From Galeopsis tetrahit (Eukaryota; Streptophyta; Magnoliopsida; Lamiales; Lamiaceae), in contig OY776129.1 in the NCBI GenBank assembly GCA_963675135.1, forward strand, positions 7,613,201 to 7,677,200: DNA of 64,000 bases. Reading direction: 5' to 3'. The notes below the pieces were generated by a model. It worked only from the letters and a program-made list of their open reading frames with translations, had not been told where the DNA came from and did not search any database. Shown piece after piece: positions 54,416 to 64,000 of the stretch (position 1 is the first letter of the stretch; each line of letters starts with the position of its first letter). A program made the translations under genes and the position numbers.

Positions 54416-54616
54416 TTAAAAAATGCAAATCTCCATGATCTCGTCAGAATCAACGAACCAACTAATCCCCGGCCAAAACGCAACAATGAACCCTAACACA
54501 ATTGATATGACGAATTCTTGCATAAAGGATAAGCCTTCATTTTCATCCTTCATATCATCATCTTCTTGGGCATGGGCAATGGGTATCTCCCCACAGTTGG
54601 TTTCGTGACAAATCAA
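54416..54616 (-). pseudogene. LRR receptor-like protein fragment, C-terminal end
   Basis: Minus-strand frame with ETNCGEIPIAHAQEDDD, then FVISIVLGFIVAFWPGIS, then a short tail. This matches the end of plant LRR receptor-like proteins (EIX/Cf type): last capping segment, acidic juxtamembrane region, one transmembrane helix, short cytoplasmic tail. No LRRs lie upstream. Within 30 bases the sequence passes into a copy of the gene's own 5' flank (about 54632-54668), so nearly the whole coding region is deleted. Confidence 0.75.
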
Positions 54617-54675
54617 GGATTTCTAACTATAAGAATCAATATTAACAATGACTCCTTCAAGATGAATAAATATTA

Positions 54676-54958
54676 CTCCCTCCGTCCCGGAGGAACTTGC
54701 ACCCTTTGACCGGCACACATTTTAAGAAATGTGTAAGAAAATGTGTAATGATTGATGTTTTGAGGGGTAATTTTGTAAACTTTTATGAATAAAGTAAAGT
54801 AAAAAGTAGATTGAGTGTGGAAAAGTAATGGCATATGGGTAAATATGAGTATATTTCAAGGGTGAAGATTGTGAAAATATTTCCTTTTATGGAGTGTGCA
54901 AATTGATATGGGACATCCATATATGGAAAGTGTGCAAATTCCTGTGGGACGGAGGGAG
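54676..54958. mobile_element. Stowaway MITE
   Basis: CTCCCTCCGTCCCGGAGGAA and its inverse (TTCCTGTGGGACGGAGGGAG) bound 283 bases; TA lies on both sides (54674-54675 and 54959-54960). It is inserted in the duplicated 5' flank of the receptor-like gene. Confidence 0.92.
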
Positions 54959-55024
54959 TAATAATTTATATTGAAATATTATATGTATATTGAAAATGAG
55001 AACTTACGAACCATTTATATAGAA

Positions 55025-55225
55025 TGTGCTTACTCTAAATTACTAAGACATGTCAAATTTTTAATTAGTACATTTTGTTCTTTTTAGTGGAAGATTTTAA
55101 ATACAATTAAATAATGAATATGTTTTTGCATAAATAAGTATGACAGGCCGAATTTTTAATTACTACGTTTTGTTTTTTTAGTGAAGGATTTTAAATACGA
55201 CCAAATAATGAATGTAATTAGCATA
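55025..55225. repeat. Duplicated flank segment, copy 1 (Helitron-free)
   Basis: Closely matches 58775-58795 joined to 60275-60465, with TTTTTAATTAGTAC and ATAATGAATATGTTTTTGCA blocks in the same order. It itself contains an internal two-fold repeat (about 55045 and 55140). It provides the empty site for the Helitron array at 58796-60274. Confidence 0.75.
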
Positions 55226-55570
55226 TACATATCATACACAAAATTTGCACCTAAGGACTGTGCACAAAATGTGCATATGACATTCGTATTTTATTCACTA
55301 TAAGAAGAAAAAAAAAACATTTTATCACACATATTCACTACAAGAAATTTGACTTTTAATGACAGAAATCCTGTCATTATAGCTTCTCTAACTAAAAGCC
55401 TTTAATGATAGGAATTGACTTTTAGTGACGGATCCTGTCACTAATTCTCTATTTCCTGTCACTATAGACTTTTAGCTAGAGAAGCAATAATGAGAGGAGT
55501 TTGTGACTAAAAACCAATTTTGTTGTAGTGATTTCATCGCACTATAAAATGTATCACATACCGCCCTGCC
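55226..55570. repeat. R1 dispersed repeat, copy 4, carrying a CACTA MITE
   Basis: The segment with ATACATATCATACACAAAAT through TTTTATTCACTATAAGAA to TACCGCCCTGCCTCAGGGCC matches the right part of the R1 copy at 57355-58010. It is interrupted by the MITE at 55336-55530 and truncated on the left. Its right end lies inside exon 1 of the receptor-like fragment. Confidence 0.6.
55336..55530. mobile_element. CACTA-type MITE with ATT target duplication
   Basis: 195 bases starting CACTACAAGAAATTTGAC and ending TTTTGTTGTAGTG; ATT on both sides (55333-55335 and 55531-55533). The R1 copy at 57836-57850 has the uninterrupted sequence, so the insertion is directly shown. Internally it has inverted GACAGAAATCCTGTC-type motifs. 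Confidence 0.93.
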
Positions 55571-55774
55571 TCAGGGCCAATCCTTGTCGTCATTTCCCCA
55601 CGAGGTGAGAAGACCTTCATTATCTACAAAACCTTGCTTGAACAATAGAAGTGTCCGCCTCTCATTCTTAAGGCACCTTATAGATGTTTCTCCTGAAACA
55701 AATTTAAAATTATATATAATGTTTGTTGAAATAATAAGGACCAACATGAACAAGGAAAAAGATTTAATAGCCAT
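55571..55774 (-). pseudogene. LRR receptor-like protein fragment, N-terminal exon
   Basis: Minus-strand ATG at 55774. Residues 1-28 are a signal peptide (MAIKSFSLFMLVLIISTNII). An LRR N-terminal domain follows (CLKNERRTLLLFKQGFVDNE, then LLTSWGNDDKDW), typical of EIX/Cf-type receptor-like proteins in immunity or development. After DDKDW the frame runs into the R1 repeat and stops at once (TGA 55571-55573), so only about 65 codons remain. The missing C-terminal part cannot be the fragment at 54416 in one transcript without large rearrangement. Confidence 0.8.
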
Positions 55775-56161
55775 GACTCTTTCGAAATGAATAACTATTA
55801 ATAATTTGTATAAAAATGTTTAGTAGGTATATTGAAAATGAACAAACCTTCTATCCATTTATATAGCATGAGCTTACAAAAAATAGTATAACATGTCATT
55901 TGTTTTAAATTAATACGTTTTTCTTTTAATGAAAGTTTAATTAAATATCAGTGGATATTGGATGCATGATTTCTACTGAAGCAATGTAAAAGGTACTTTG
56001 TTTTAAAACAAAATTAATACGTTTTTCATTTGTGATTTTTTTAGGATTTGTGTATAATTTCTAGAATTACATCGTGTCATTTGAATGTCGTGATTTTTTT
56101 TAATTTTTAACAGTCAAATTAATTGGACCTAAAATTGTAAAAAAAAAAAAAAAAAAAAAAA

Positions 56162-56400
56162 AAGGAGGTCCTCCTTTTACTATCACCCAAAGTTCAGCCC
56201 AAAAAATAGATCTCACATGATTTTTACCTGCTTGAAACACTTATTTTTACCTGCTTGAAACTCAGAAGTGCTCGCCACTCATGCATTCTCCTGGTTAATG
56301 TTCTCCTGAAACAAATTGAAAATTACATATAATGTCCATTGAAACAACAATAACCAACATTAACAAAGAAAAAGACTTAATAACCATGAATCCTCCAAGA
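56162..56400 (-). pseudogene. Second, more decayed receptor-like N-terminal fragment
   Basis: 56290-56400 on the minus strand aligns with 55700-55790: the signal-peptide region with an ATG at about 56386 (KSFSLLMLVIVVSMDI) and the TTTGTTTCAGGAGAAC junction. The mature part is scrambled by a deletion and an A24 run (56138-56162) follows. Confidence 0.6.
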
Positions 56401-56429
56401 TGAATAACTATTAATAATTTCTATTGAAA

Positions 56430-56790
56430 TGTTTTAAGTATATTGAAAATGAGATAAATATAATATCGACTTACATAGAACGAGCTTACCGAAAATAGTA
56501 TGACATGTCATTTGTTTTAAATTAATACGTCATTCTTTTAGCGGAAGATTAATTAAATACAGAATGAGAGGTTAGCAAAAACTATAAAACGTGTTAAATG
56601 GTTTTAATTAGCACGTATTTCTTTTAATGGTAAGAATTAAAAAAAAACAATTAAATAATAAATTGGCTTATCATAAAATGGTACTCCGTATGTGATGCTA
56701 AATTATTACGTTTTCTTTTAATTAGTGAAAGAAATAAATGCAATTAAATAATGGGACAATTAGTTAATTTCAATGCTGGCTTTATTAATA
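56430..56790. repeat. Receptor-like gene 5' flank repeat, copy 1
   Basis: Shares with 63686-63870 the block TACATAGAACGAGC, then ATCATTTGTTTTAAATTAAT and TTAATTAAATAC. Shares with 62940-63130 the blocks AATACAGAATGAGA, CGTATTTCTTTT and TTTCTTTTAATTAG. This marks duplication of the upstream flank of the receptor-like gene. Confidence 0.65.
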
Positions 56791-57354
56791 ATCACTCCCT
56801 CAATATACAACATTTGATGGAAATACCACTTAAAAAATTACTTGCGACACACATGTAATTTTTTTAATTTTTTTTTTTGAGAGATTTGACATGAAAAAAT
56901 AGTTTAGTAATTTATGTGTAAAAAATTAAAAGTTGGTACAATTTAGTGTAATAAAAAATAGTTTGATGGTTTAGGTACAATTTTAGTGAATTTAGTACAA
57001 TTAGACTATTAATATGTGAGAAAATGACGTATTATTTTTCATAAAACCTGATATTTTTACATGTTCTGATATAACTTTTGCAAATTGAATAGTATCATGT
57101 TTGGTACATGTGTGAACGTTCATTTTATGATACAAGTTTTTGTATGATTATAGCAGCTCACTATTGTCTACGTACATCTTATGTCATAAACCATTGGAAA
57201 ATTAATGATGTTTTCTTGGTCAAACAATGGATCCATAGCTAGATATATAAAGGCAATTTAGGAAATTATTTTATTACATTTTTTCTTTCTTTGGGTATAA
57301 TTAAAATGATGGTTCTAGAGACAAGATTTAAGATAGTCTTATCAAGTGACCAAA

Positions 57355-57882
57355 CAGAGCCGATCCTGAGATTTTGTACACCTGGAGCGAACAAGAAAAA
57401 TTTGCCCCTTCTTCTATCATTTTGAAAGTAAATGAGTTTTTGCATAATGAGAATATGTGAGGGATGAAAATTACTTTTTATATACGGTATAAATGGTATT
57501 TTACCATTCATTTTGCACATAATAGTAACTCTGAAAAAAGTTAGTACTGAAATGTAAAAAGGGAGGTTTAAAAAACATCTAAGGGTAAAAAAAACTCTTA
57601 AAATAAGTATGAAAAGTGTACATATGGACTGTGCATGAAACAGGCATGTGCATGAAACAGGCATATACATATCATAAACAAAATTTGCACAACATGTGCA
57701 CGACGGATCGTGCACGAAATGTGCACGTACGAATCATGCACAAAATGTGGACGAAATGTGCACGTACGGATTGTGCACAAAATGTGCACATGACATTTGT
57801 ATTTTATTCACTATAAGAAAAAAAAAGTATTTTATCACACATTTCGTCACACTATAAAATGTTACACATCTTTCATCAAACT

Positions 57883-57946
<64 letters not shown>

Positions 57947-58010
57947 TAGGCCCACAAATCTCGGGGTCCAGAACGGTCGTCCCAACCGCCCTGTTTCAGG
58001 GCTACCCCGG
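57355..58010 (+). mobile_element. R1 dispersed repeat, copy 1 (most complete)
   Basis: Left end CAGAGCCGATCCTGAG and right end CTGTTTCAGGGCTACCCCG are loosely inverted. The interior has repeated TGTGCACGAAATGTGCACG-type motifs, then a long TA run and GTAGGCCCACAAATCTCGGG. Copies or parts lie at 55226-55570, 60882-61835 (inverted), 62051-62630 and 63896-63975. No coding capacity; open frames on the minus strand are incidental. The superfamily is uncertain, possibly hAT-like. Confidence 0.6.
57885..57942. repeat. (TA)29 microsatellite within R1
   Basis: Uninterrupted TA dinucleotides for about 58 bases. The corresponding position in other R1 copies has only a few TA units (for example 63890-63905), so it expanded in this copy. 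Confidence 0.95.
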
Positions 58011-58070
58011 CATGAGTAGAATATTAATGGGTAATGCATGAGCCCAAAAATAATGTCATTTTATGTAAAA

Positions 58071-58489
58071 TCCCCTATTATACTAATAGGGAGTTGAGTT
58101 TGCTTACGTGTCGTCTTCTGATTAATTTTGTCTACGTGTCGTCTTCTGGTTGATTTTGCCTAAATTATCAATATCAATTATGTAATACCAATTTCAATGT
58201 TACTGATTGATTTTACATAAATAATTCAATATCAATTAAAATCATTCAAATTTGTAATGTTACTGATTTCATAAATTATCATAAATTATGTAATACTGAT
58301 TTCTTCACAATTAATATTTCATTGCTAGAATTTATTGAAATTTAATTCACCTATATACTAATGAGCATTTTTAAGATTATTTTGTATATTAATTAAAGGT
58401 TATATTAAGAAAATTTCCGTCTTCATTCCGTTTTGCTTCTCAATTTTTTTGATTTTTACATTTCTCGTAATACGCGGGTGCTCATCTAG
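58071..58489 (+). mobile_element. Short non-autonomous Helitron
   Basis: Starts TCCCCTATTATACTAATAGG after an A and ends ATACGCGGGTGCTCATCTAG before a T: the Helitron signature of a TC start, CTAG end and insertion between A and T, without target duplication. A weak hairpin precedes CTAG. No Rep or helicase gene. Confidence 0.75.
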
Positions 58490-58795
58490 TTGTAAACATT
58501 ATTATGATGGTAAAATTTATGGAAGAATTTTCATTTTAAATGTGTTAAATTTAACTTGGAAAGAATGAAAAGGAAAATTTGAAATTTATTCTGAAACGGA
58601 GGGAGTGATTACTATTAATTGTATTGAATTCTTTCACTAATTAAAAAAAACCGTATTAAATAGAAATATTTGGCATCACATACCATTTATTATTTAAAAT
58701 TCATAACCTAAATTCCATTCGAATGTAGCCTTCAATAATGAATGTGCTAGACTTAAAAAAAAATAAAAAAAAATAATGAATGTGCTTAGCCTAAA

Positions 58796-60274
58796 CTAGC
58801 ATAATGCCCGCGTTTTACGCGGATTTTTTTAAAATGATAAAACTTAAAGGAATAATACAATATATTTAATTATAAAAATAATAATAGATGTATTACAAAT
58901 GATTAAATTTGTATTATATATATAATGATGATATTTGTGAAAAATATAATTCGTAGTAAAACATAAAATAAAATAAATATGTAAAAATGTTTTGAAAAAT
59001 ATGTAAATTTTAAATAAATAAGAATAAAATTTTGAAAAATAAATTAGATCAAGATTATGAATTCTAGCTAATTACTTATATACAATTATAAATTGTGAGA
59101 ATTTATAATATTATATATAACTCCTTAAACTATTTCATATAATAGTGTGACACGTTATTATCTTCAATAAGAAAAACTCCATAAATACTTGACACCTAAT
59201 AATTATCATATACTCTCACACCCTTAAAAAAAAATGACACATCAGCTTTTTAAGACTTAAGACTCATTATTAATAATATAGGGGATTAATTTGAAAAATA
59301 TGTAAATTTTAAATAAATAAGAATAAAATTTTGAAAAATAAATTATATCAAGATTATGAATTATAGACAATTACTTATATACAATTATAAATTGTGAGAA
59401 TTTATAATACTATATATAACTCCTTAAACTATTTCATATAATAGTGTGACACGTCATCATTTAAATAAGAAAAACTCTATAAATACTTGACACCTACCGT
59501 AATAATTACCATATACTCACTTCCTCAAAAAATGACACATCATTCAAATTCATAAGAATTCGACACATCACTTTTTAAAACTCGCTATTAGTAATATAGG
59601 GGATGATGATATTTGTGAAAAATATAATTCGTAGTAAACATAAAATAAAATAAATATGTAAAATTATTTTGAAAAATATATATTTTAAATAAATAAGAAT
59701 AAAATTTTGAAAAATAAATTAGATCAAGATTATGAATTCTAGGTAATTACTTATATACAATTATAAATTGTGAGAATTTAAAAAATATTATACTCCATAT
59801 AACTCCTTAAACTATTTCATATAATAGTGTGACACGTCATTATTTTCAATAAGAAAAACTTCATAAATACTTGACACCTAATAATTACCATATACTCTCA
59901 CACCCTAAAAAAAAATGACACATCAACTTTTTAAGACTCATTATTAATAATATAGGGGATTATTTTGAAAAATATGTAAATTTTAAATAAATAAGAATAA
60001 AATTTTAAAAAATAAATTATATCAAGATTATGAATTATAGACAATTACTTATATACAATTATAAATTGTGAGAATTTATAATATTATATATAACTCCTTA
60101 AACTATTTCATATAATAGTGTGACACATCATCATTTAAATAAGAAAAAATCTATAAATACTTGACACCTAATAATTACCATATACTCTCACTTCCTAAAA
60201 AAATGACACTTCATCCAAATTCATAAGAATTCGGCACATCACTTTTTAAAACTCGCTATTAGTAATATAGGGGA
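58796..60274 (-). mobile_element. Tandem Helitron array, minus strand
   Basis: On the minus strand the 3' terminus is at 58796 with a perfect hairpin CCGCG-TAAAA-CGCGG followed by CATTATGCTAG. The 5'-type end TCCCCTATATTA occurs four times, starting near 59285, 59602, 59958 and 60274, while the hairpin end occurs only once. Units of about 300-340 bases repeat, and a larger 680-base block (58925-59604 against 59605-60274) is duplicated. The host A and T flank the array (T60275 and A58795 read on the minus strand). No Rep or helicase gene. Confidence 0.8.
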
Positions 60275-60470
60275 TTTGTAAGACATGCCGAATTTTTAAT
60301 TAGTACACTTTTTTATTTTAGTGTAAGATTTTAAATACAATTAAATAATGAATATGTTTTTGCATAAATTAGTATGACATGCCGATTTTTTAATTAGTAC
60401 GTTTTATTTTTTATTGAAGGATTTTAAATTAAATCAAATAATGAATGTACTTAGCATAAACCAAATATTT
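60275..60470. repeat. Duplicated flank segment, copy 2
   Basis: Near-copy of 55045-55225, including ACATGCCGAATTTTTAATTA and the internal two-fold repeat. It continues the flank interrupted by the Helitron array. Confidence 0.75.
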
Positions 60471-60579
60471 TTAATTAGAAGTATGTTTTTCTTTTTGGGG
60501 AAGAATTAAATACCATTATTTAATGGGGACAACGCTCATATAAAATAGTGACATACCAAATGTTTTTAATTAGTAGAGT

Positions 60580-60740
60580 AAACTTCACACTTTTCTTTTT
60601 GTGCGTTACTCCCATATTAAACTTAACACCCTTAAAATTAAAATTCTTTCATAAACTTGACTCTCACAATAATACCTATAATATTCACAATTTTACATAA
60701 ACTTTTATTACTTTTAAACTCATGCATTACCCATTAATAC
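60580..60740. repeat. MITE fragment (CAATTACTTTCACAC family)
   Basis: Degenerate copy: CTTCACACTTTTCTTTTTG, AACACCCTTAAAAT and TTCACAATTTTACATAAA correspond in order to 18160-18350 and 53108-53300. No complete ends. Confidence 0.45.
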
Positions 60741-60881
60741 TAATGCATGAGTAAACTTTATTAAAAAGTGTATCCTCCTAAGTTTACTTCGAAATTATAA
60801 TTTATATGTAGAGAGAACAATAAGTTGAGGTGAATTTCACAAAACTTAAAAAGTCAATGAATTTCACAAGGAAAAAAGTGT

Positions 60882-61835
60882 GAAGATCCTGAGGTAGGAT
60901 TAGGGGTGGTTCGGTACGGTATACCGATCATACTGAACCATACCGTTATCATACCGAAAATTTCGATATTAAAAAAATTCATACCGTTACCGTACCGAAA
61001 TTTCGGTATACCGTAATCTCGGTATACCGAAATTTTCGGTATGTAAAAATTCATACCGATACCATACCATAATTTCGGTATACCGAATTTTCGGTACGGT
61101 ATATCGGTATACCGTACCATATCGGCATACCGATTCATATCGAAAATATTGAACCATCATTTCATATCGAAATACCGGTATACCAATTCATACCGAAAAT
61201 ATTGAAGCATTATTTTATACCGAAATTAATTATTTAAGCTTTATTTTATTTATGTTTTAATAATTAAAGTTATTTTAATTTAAAAATAATATAAAATTAT
61301 TATTTTATTAAGGTTTCGGTATTTCGATATACCGTTTCATACCGAATACCGAAAAAATTTCGGTATACCGAAATACCGCAGTATGATCATTTTCCATACC
61401 GTTACCGTACCAAAAATTTCGGTACGATATCATACCGTACCGAAAATTTCGGTATACCAAAAATTTCGATAATTTCGATATTTTTCGGTATGATAAGCTC
61501 GGTATACCGAAATTTCGGTATATTTACCCACCCCTAGGTAGAACGGTAGGGGCGACCGTCCTGAGCCCCGAAATTTCGTGGGTCTACTTTTATATAAATG
61601 AGTTTGATGAAAGATGTGATAAATTTTATAGTGTGATGAAAGATATGTGATAAAATATATATTTTTTTTTCTTATAGTGAATAAAATACAAATGTCATGT
61701 GCACATTTTGTGTACAATACGTATGTGCACATTTCGTGCAAATTTTGTATATGATATGTAAATGCATATTTCATGCACGGTCCATATATACACATTTCAT
61801 ACTTATTTTAAGAGTTTTTTTTTTACCTTTGATGT
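60882..61835 (-). repeat. R1 dispersed repeat, copy 3 (inverted), split by hAT-like element
   Basis: Read on the minus strand, 61835-61537 matches R1 copy 1 from about 57560 to 57990. The terminal CCTGAGGTAG lies on the other side of the insertion, at 60887-60897. Confidence 0.7.
60901..61536. mobile_element. hAT-like non-autonomous element rich in CGGTATACCG motifs
   Basis: Ends TAGGGGTGG and CCACCCCTA are inverted repeats. The flanks GGTAGGAT (60893-60900) and GGTAGAAC (61537-61544) are a degenerate 8-bp target duplication. The interior is a dense array of palindromic TTTCGGTATACCGAAA-type motifs, split by an AT-rich centre (61200-61310). A minus-strand frame of 94 codons is a repeat artefact. 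Confidence 0.75.
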
Positions 61836-62050
61836 TTTTACAAACTTATATGAATAAAGTAAAGAAATTGATTGAAATAAGTGTAAAAGCAATAACATTA
61901 ATTTATGTAAATATGTGAATATTGTAAGGATGGAGTTTATGAATTTTTTTCTTTTTTATAGGTGTGCAAACAATTTTAGACCGGAAGAATAAGACAATTT
62001 CAAAGTTTGGTTTATTAATATTACTCACTCACTCCTTGAATAATCTTCAC

Positions 62051-62630
62051 CAGAGCCGGTCCTGAGATTTTGTAGGCCTGGGGCGAACAAGAAAAATTTC
62101 CCCTTCTTCTAGCATTTTGAAAGTAAATGAGTTTTTGCATAATGAGAATAGGTGAGGGAGGAACATTATTTTTTATATAGGGTATAAATGGTATTTTATC
62201 ACCCATTTTGCACCTAATACTAACTCTGAAAAAAGTTAGTACTAGAATGTAAAATGGGAGGTGTAAAAAACTTTTAACGGTAAAAAAAACTCTTAAAATA
62301 AGTACTCCCTCCGTCCCTGAAAAGCTTTCATTTGATGGAACGAAGTTTAAGAAAAAAGTATAATAATTAGAGCTTTGAAGGTAATTTTGTAAACTTTTAT
62401 ATATAAAGTAAATAACGTAGTTTTGATTGAGTGTATGATGGACCACAAAAGATATTGTATAAAGGGTAAATACGTATATATCGTGAAAGTAACTATGAAA
62501 ACTTTTCAGGGACGGAGGTAGTATTAAATATGTATATATGGACAGTACATGAAACATGCATATACATATAATACACAAAATTTGCACGAAATGTGCACAC
62601 AATGTACACAAAATGATCGTGCACAAAATA
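62051..62630 (+). repeat. R1 dispersed repeat, copy 2, left part
   Basis: Begins CAGAGCCGGTCCTGAG and follows copy 1 closely, interrupted by the Stowaway at 62305-62521. It stops matching at about 62628, before the TA run. The minus-strand frame of 201 codons is not a gene. Confidence 0.7.
62305..62521. mobile_element. Stowaway MITE in R1 copy 2
   Basis: Starts CTCCCTCCGTCCCTGAAAAG and ends TTTTCAGGGACGGAGG plus a few bases; TA on each side (62303-62304 and 62522-62523). The empty site is seen in R1 copy 1 near 57606 (AAAATAAGTATG). Confidence 0.88.
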
Positions 62631-62939
62631 TAAGTTTACAAAATTACTTCTCAACAATAATTTATCCATTACACTCTTTTCTTAAAGAAAGTGTTATCAA
62701 TTTTATGATACATATATATACTTGTGGAATAGATGAAGTTTATCAGTTTTGTTCACCAAGCTTTAATTTTATTCATACGTCTAAAACTTTTTACCAATTC
62801 AAACCTTCAAACCTTTAAACAATATTTGGTGGAAATGCATTTTTAAGTGCTGAATAGTGATTGACTCGATATATTTACATTTTTTTTTCTTATGAAAACA
62901 TTGTTAAATTTTTAGGGCTACAAGTTGAGGTTTTCAAAG

Positions 62940-63135
62940 TGTATGTTTTTTTTAGTGGAAAATTAATTAAATACAGAATGAGATTAGCAAAAAATAGTAA
63001 AACATGTCAAAGGTTTTAAATAGTACGTATTTCTTTTTTTGTGGTAAGAATTAAATAATAAATGGTATATGATGCTAAATATTTCTATTTAATACGGTTT
63101 CTTTTAATTAGCGAAAGAATTCAATACAATTAATA
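62940..63135. repeat. Receptor-like gene 5' flank repeat, copy 2
   Basis: Matches 56530-56790 in order (AATACAGAATGAGA, CGTATTTCTTTT, TGATGCTAAAT, TTTCTTTTAATTAG). It is followed by a CTCCCTCCGTTC Stowaway left end at about 63143 whose partner was not found. Confidence 0.6.
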
Positions 63136-63302
63136 GTAATCACTCCCTCCGTTCTGTAATAAATTTCACATTTTTTATGGGGTCAATCTATACACAACAC
63201 AAAATTTCGAGTTTAAACGGGAGTTCTACAAATGGGCGGTGAAATTGATTCCCCAAATTAATTAGTCAGTTCCTAAATCGAATACTAAGACTTAAAAAAA
63301 AG

Positions 63303-63650
63303 GGTTAATTGCAAATTAAATCACAACCTTTCACTTAATTGCAATTTAATCTAAACTTTTGAATAATTGCAAATAAAATCACCACCTTTAAATATTGTTG
63401 CAATTTAGACTTATAGACAATCTTATTTGTGCCTGAATTTAACGTTTCGAGATTAGATCGAAATAAAAAATAATGTTGTTTTATTAAGAAAGTGTTACAT
63501 CAGCTAGCCACGTTAGATGGACACAAATTAGGCTATCAAAAAGTTTAAATTGCAACAATATTTAAAGGTGGTGATTTTATTTGCAATTATTCAAACGTTT
63601 AGATTAAATTGCAATCCAAGGAAAGGTGGTGATTTTATTTGCAATTAACC
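63303..63650. mobile_element. Foldback MITE
   Basis: The arms GGGTTAATTGCAAATTAAAT and its inverse (ATTTGCAATTAACC) extend about 130 bases with AATCACCACCTTTAAATATT-type blocks mirrored. The core near 63420-63540 is unique. No gene. Confidence 0.75.
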
Positions 63651-63685
63651 TTAAAAAAAAAAAACAGTAAGTTGAGGTGGATTAT

Positions 63686-63870
63686 AAGTATATTTAAAAA
63701 TGAGACAAACTTACTATCGATTTACATAGAACGAGCATAGCAAAAACAGTACGACATATCATTTGTTTTAAATTAATATGTTTTTCTTGTAGGGGAAGAT
63801 TAATTAAATACTAGCAAAAAGTAGTAAAACATGTTAAATGGTTTTAATTAGTACGTATTTCCTTTTAGTG
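63686..63870. repeat. Receptor-like gene 5' flank repeat, copy 3
   Basis: Matches 56440-56640 (AGTATATT, then TACATAGAACGAGC, ATCATTTGTTTTAAATTAAT, TTTTAATTAGTACGTATTTC). It is placed just before an R1 right end and a receptor-like exon fragment. Confidence 0.65.
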
Positions 63871-63895
63871 GTAAGAATTATATATAAAAGTAAAA

Positions 63896-63975
63896 ATTAT
63901 ATATATAAAAGTAGGCCCACAAAATCTTGGGGCCCAGGACGGTCGCCCCTACCGCCCTACCTCAAGGCCACCCCT
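63896..63975 (+). repeat. R1 dispersed repeat, right end only
   Basis: TATAAAAGTAGGCCCACAAA through ACCGCCCTACCTCAAGGCC matches 57935-58005. It abuts a receptor-like exon fragment in the same arrangement as at 55540-55580. Confidence 0.65.
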
Positions 63976-64000
63976 ATTACGTCATTTTCCCACGAGGTGA
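63976..64000 (-). pseudogene. Receptor-like N-terminal exon fragment, cut by window end
   Basis: ACGTCATTTTCCCACGAGGT matches 55589-55608 with few changes, that is the LTSWGNDD segment on the minus strand. The gene may continue beyond the window. Confidence 0.5.

Noticed and set aside
57266..57715. 149-codon minus-strand frame
   Set aside because: Lies in the R1 repeat, hydrophobic and unrelated to any family. The other R1 copy has a different frame (62021-62626) broken by a MITE.
58796..60274. CRISPR-like or satellite array
   Set aside because: Units are about 300 bases with Helitron ends, not short direct repeats with spacers, and the host is a plant.
60854..61138. 94-codon minus-strand frame rich in Tyr, Ile and Pro
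   Set aside because: Produced by GGTATACCG palindrome repeats of the hAT-like element.

Overview
The window is nuclear DNA from a flowering plant. The evidence is the AT-rich sequence, many GT/AG introns, plant-type transposons of nearly every class, and three nuclear genes for plastid or mitochondrial proteins. The genes fit a eudicot, perhaps an asterid, but I cannot name the species.

Three conserved genes, all on the + strand, could be assembled exon by exon. They are a plastid peptide-chain release factor 1 of the APG3/PrfA type (34755-40200, 15 exons, 413 aa), a SPATA20-like protein with a thioredoxin fold and a glycosidase-like region (43632-49667, 15 exons, about 805 aa), and an octanoyl (lipoyl) transferase of the LIP2p type (50876-52633, 4 exons, 284 aa). 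They share only an organellar destination and do not form a pathway cluster. A fourth possible gene at 15396-16563 is not recognised with confidence; its C-terminal half faintly resembles an IRE1/RNase L KEN domain.

Region by region: 1-832 holds a possible minus-strand gene remnant. 836-8588 is a CACTA transposon with both ends and a GTG target duplication, carrying decayed TNP2-like and TNP1-like genes. 8.6-11.8 kb is intergenic with a Stowaway MITE, a textbook SINE and a 1.2-kb long-inverted-repeat element. 11.8-23.2 kb holds three related Mutator-like elements (MULEs): A has a broken transposase gene, and B and C are deletion derivatives lying head to tail. 23.4-31.3 kb is a young LTR retrotransposon on the minus strand with gag and protease but no polymerase; its LTRs contain an array of CCCGGCCGGG palindromes. 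31.3-34.7 kb is intergenic. 34.7-52.6 kb is the gene-rich part, with many MITEs in introns and a Pack-MULE-like GC island between two genes.

54.4-64.0 kb is a graveyard of duplicated fragments of an LRR receptor-like protein gene and its 5' flank. It is interleaved with one dispersed repeat family (called R1 here) and riddled with nested insertions: a CACTA MITE, two Stowaways, a hAT-like element and a tandem Helitron array. Several of these insertions can be proven inside the window because another copy of the duplicated sequence still has the empty site. I found no convincing new molecular system. The best leads are the Helitron array, the LTR palindrome array, the uncharacterised gene with a duplicated first exon, and the Pack-MULE-like island.
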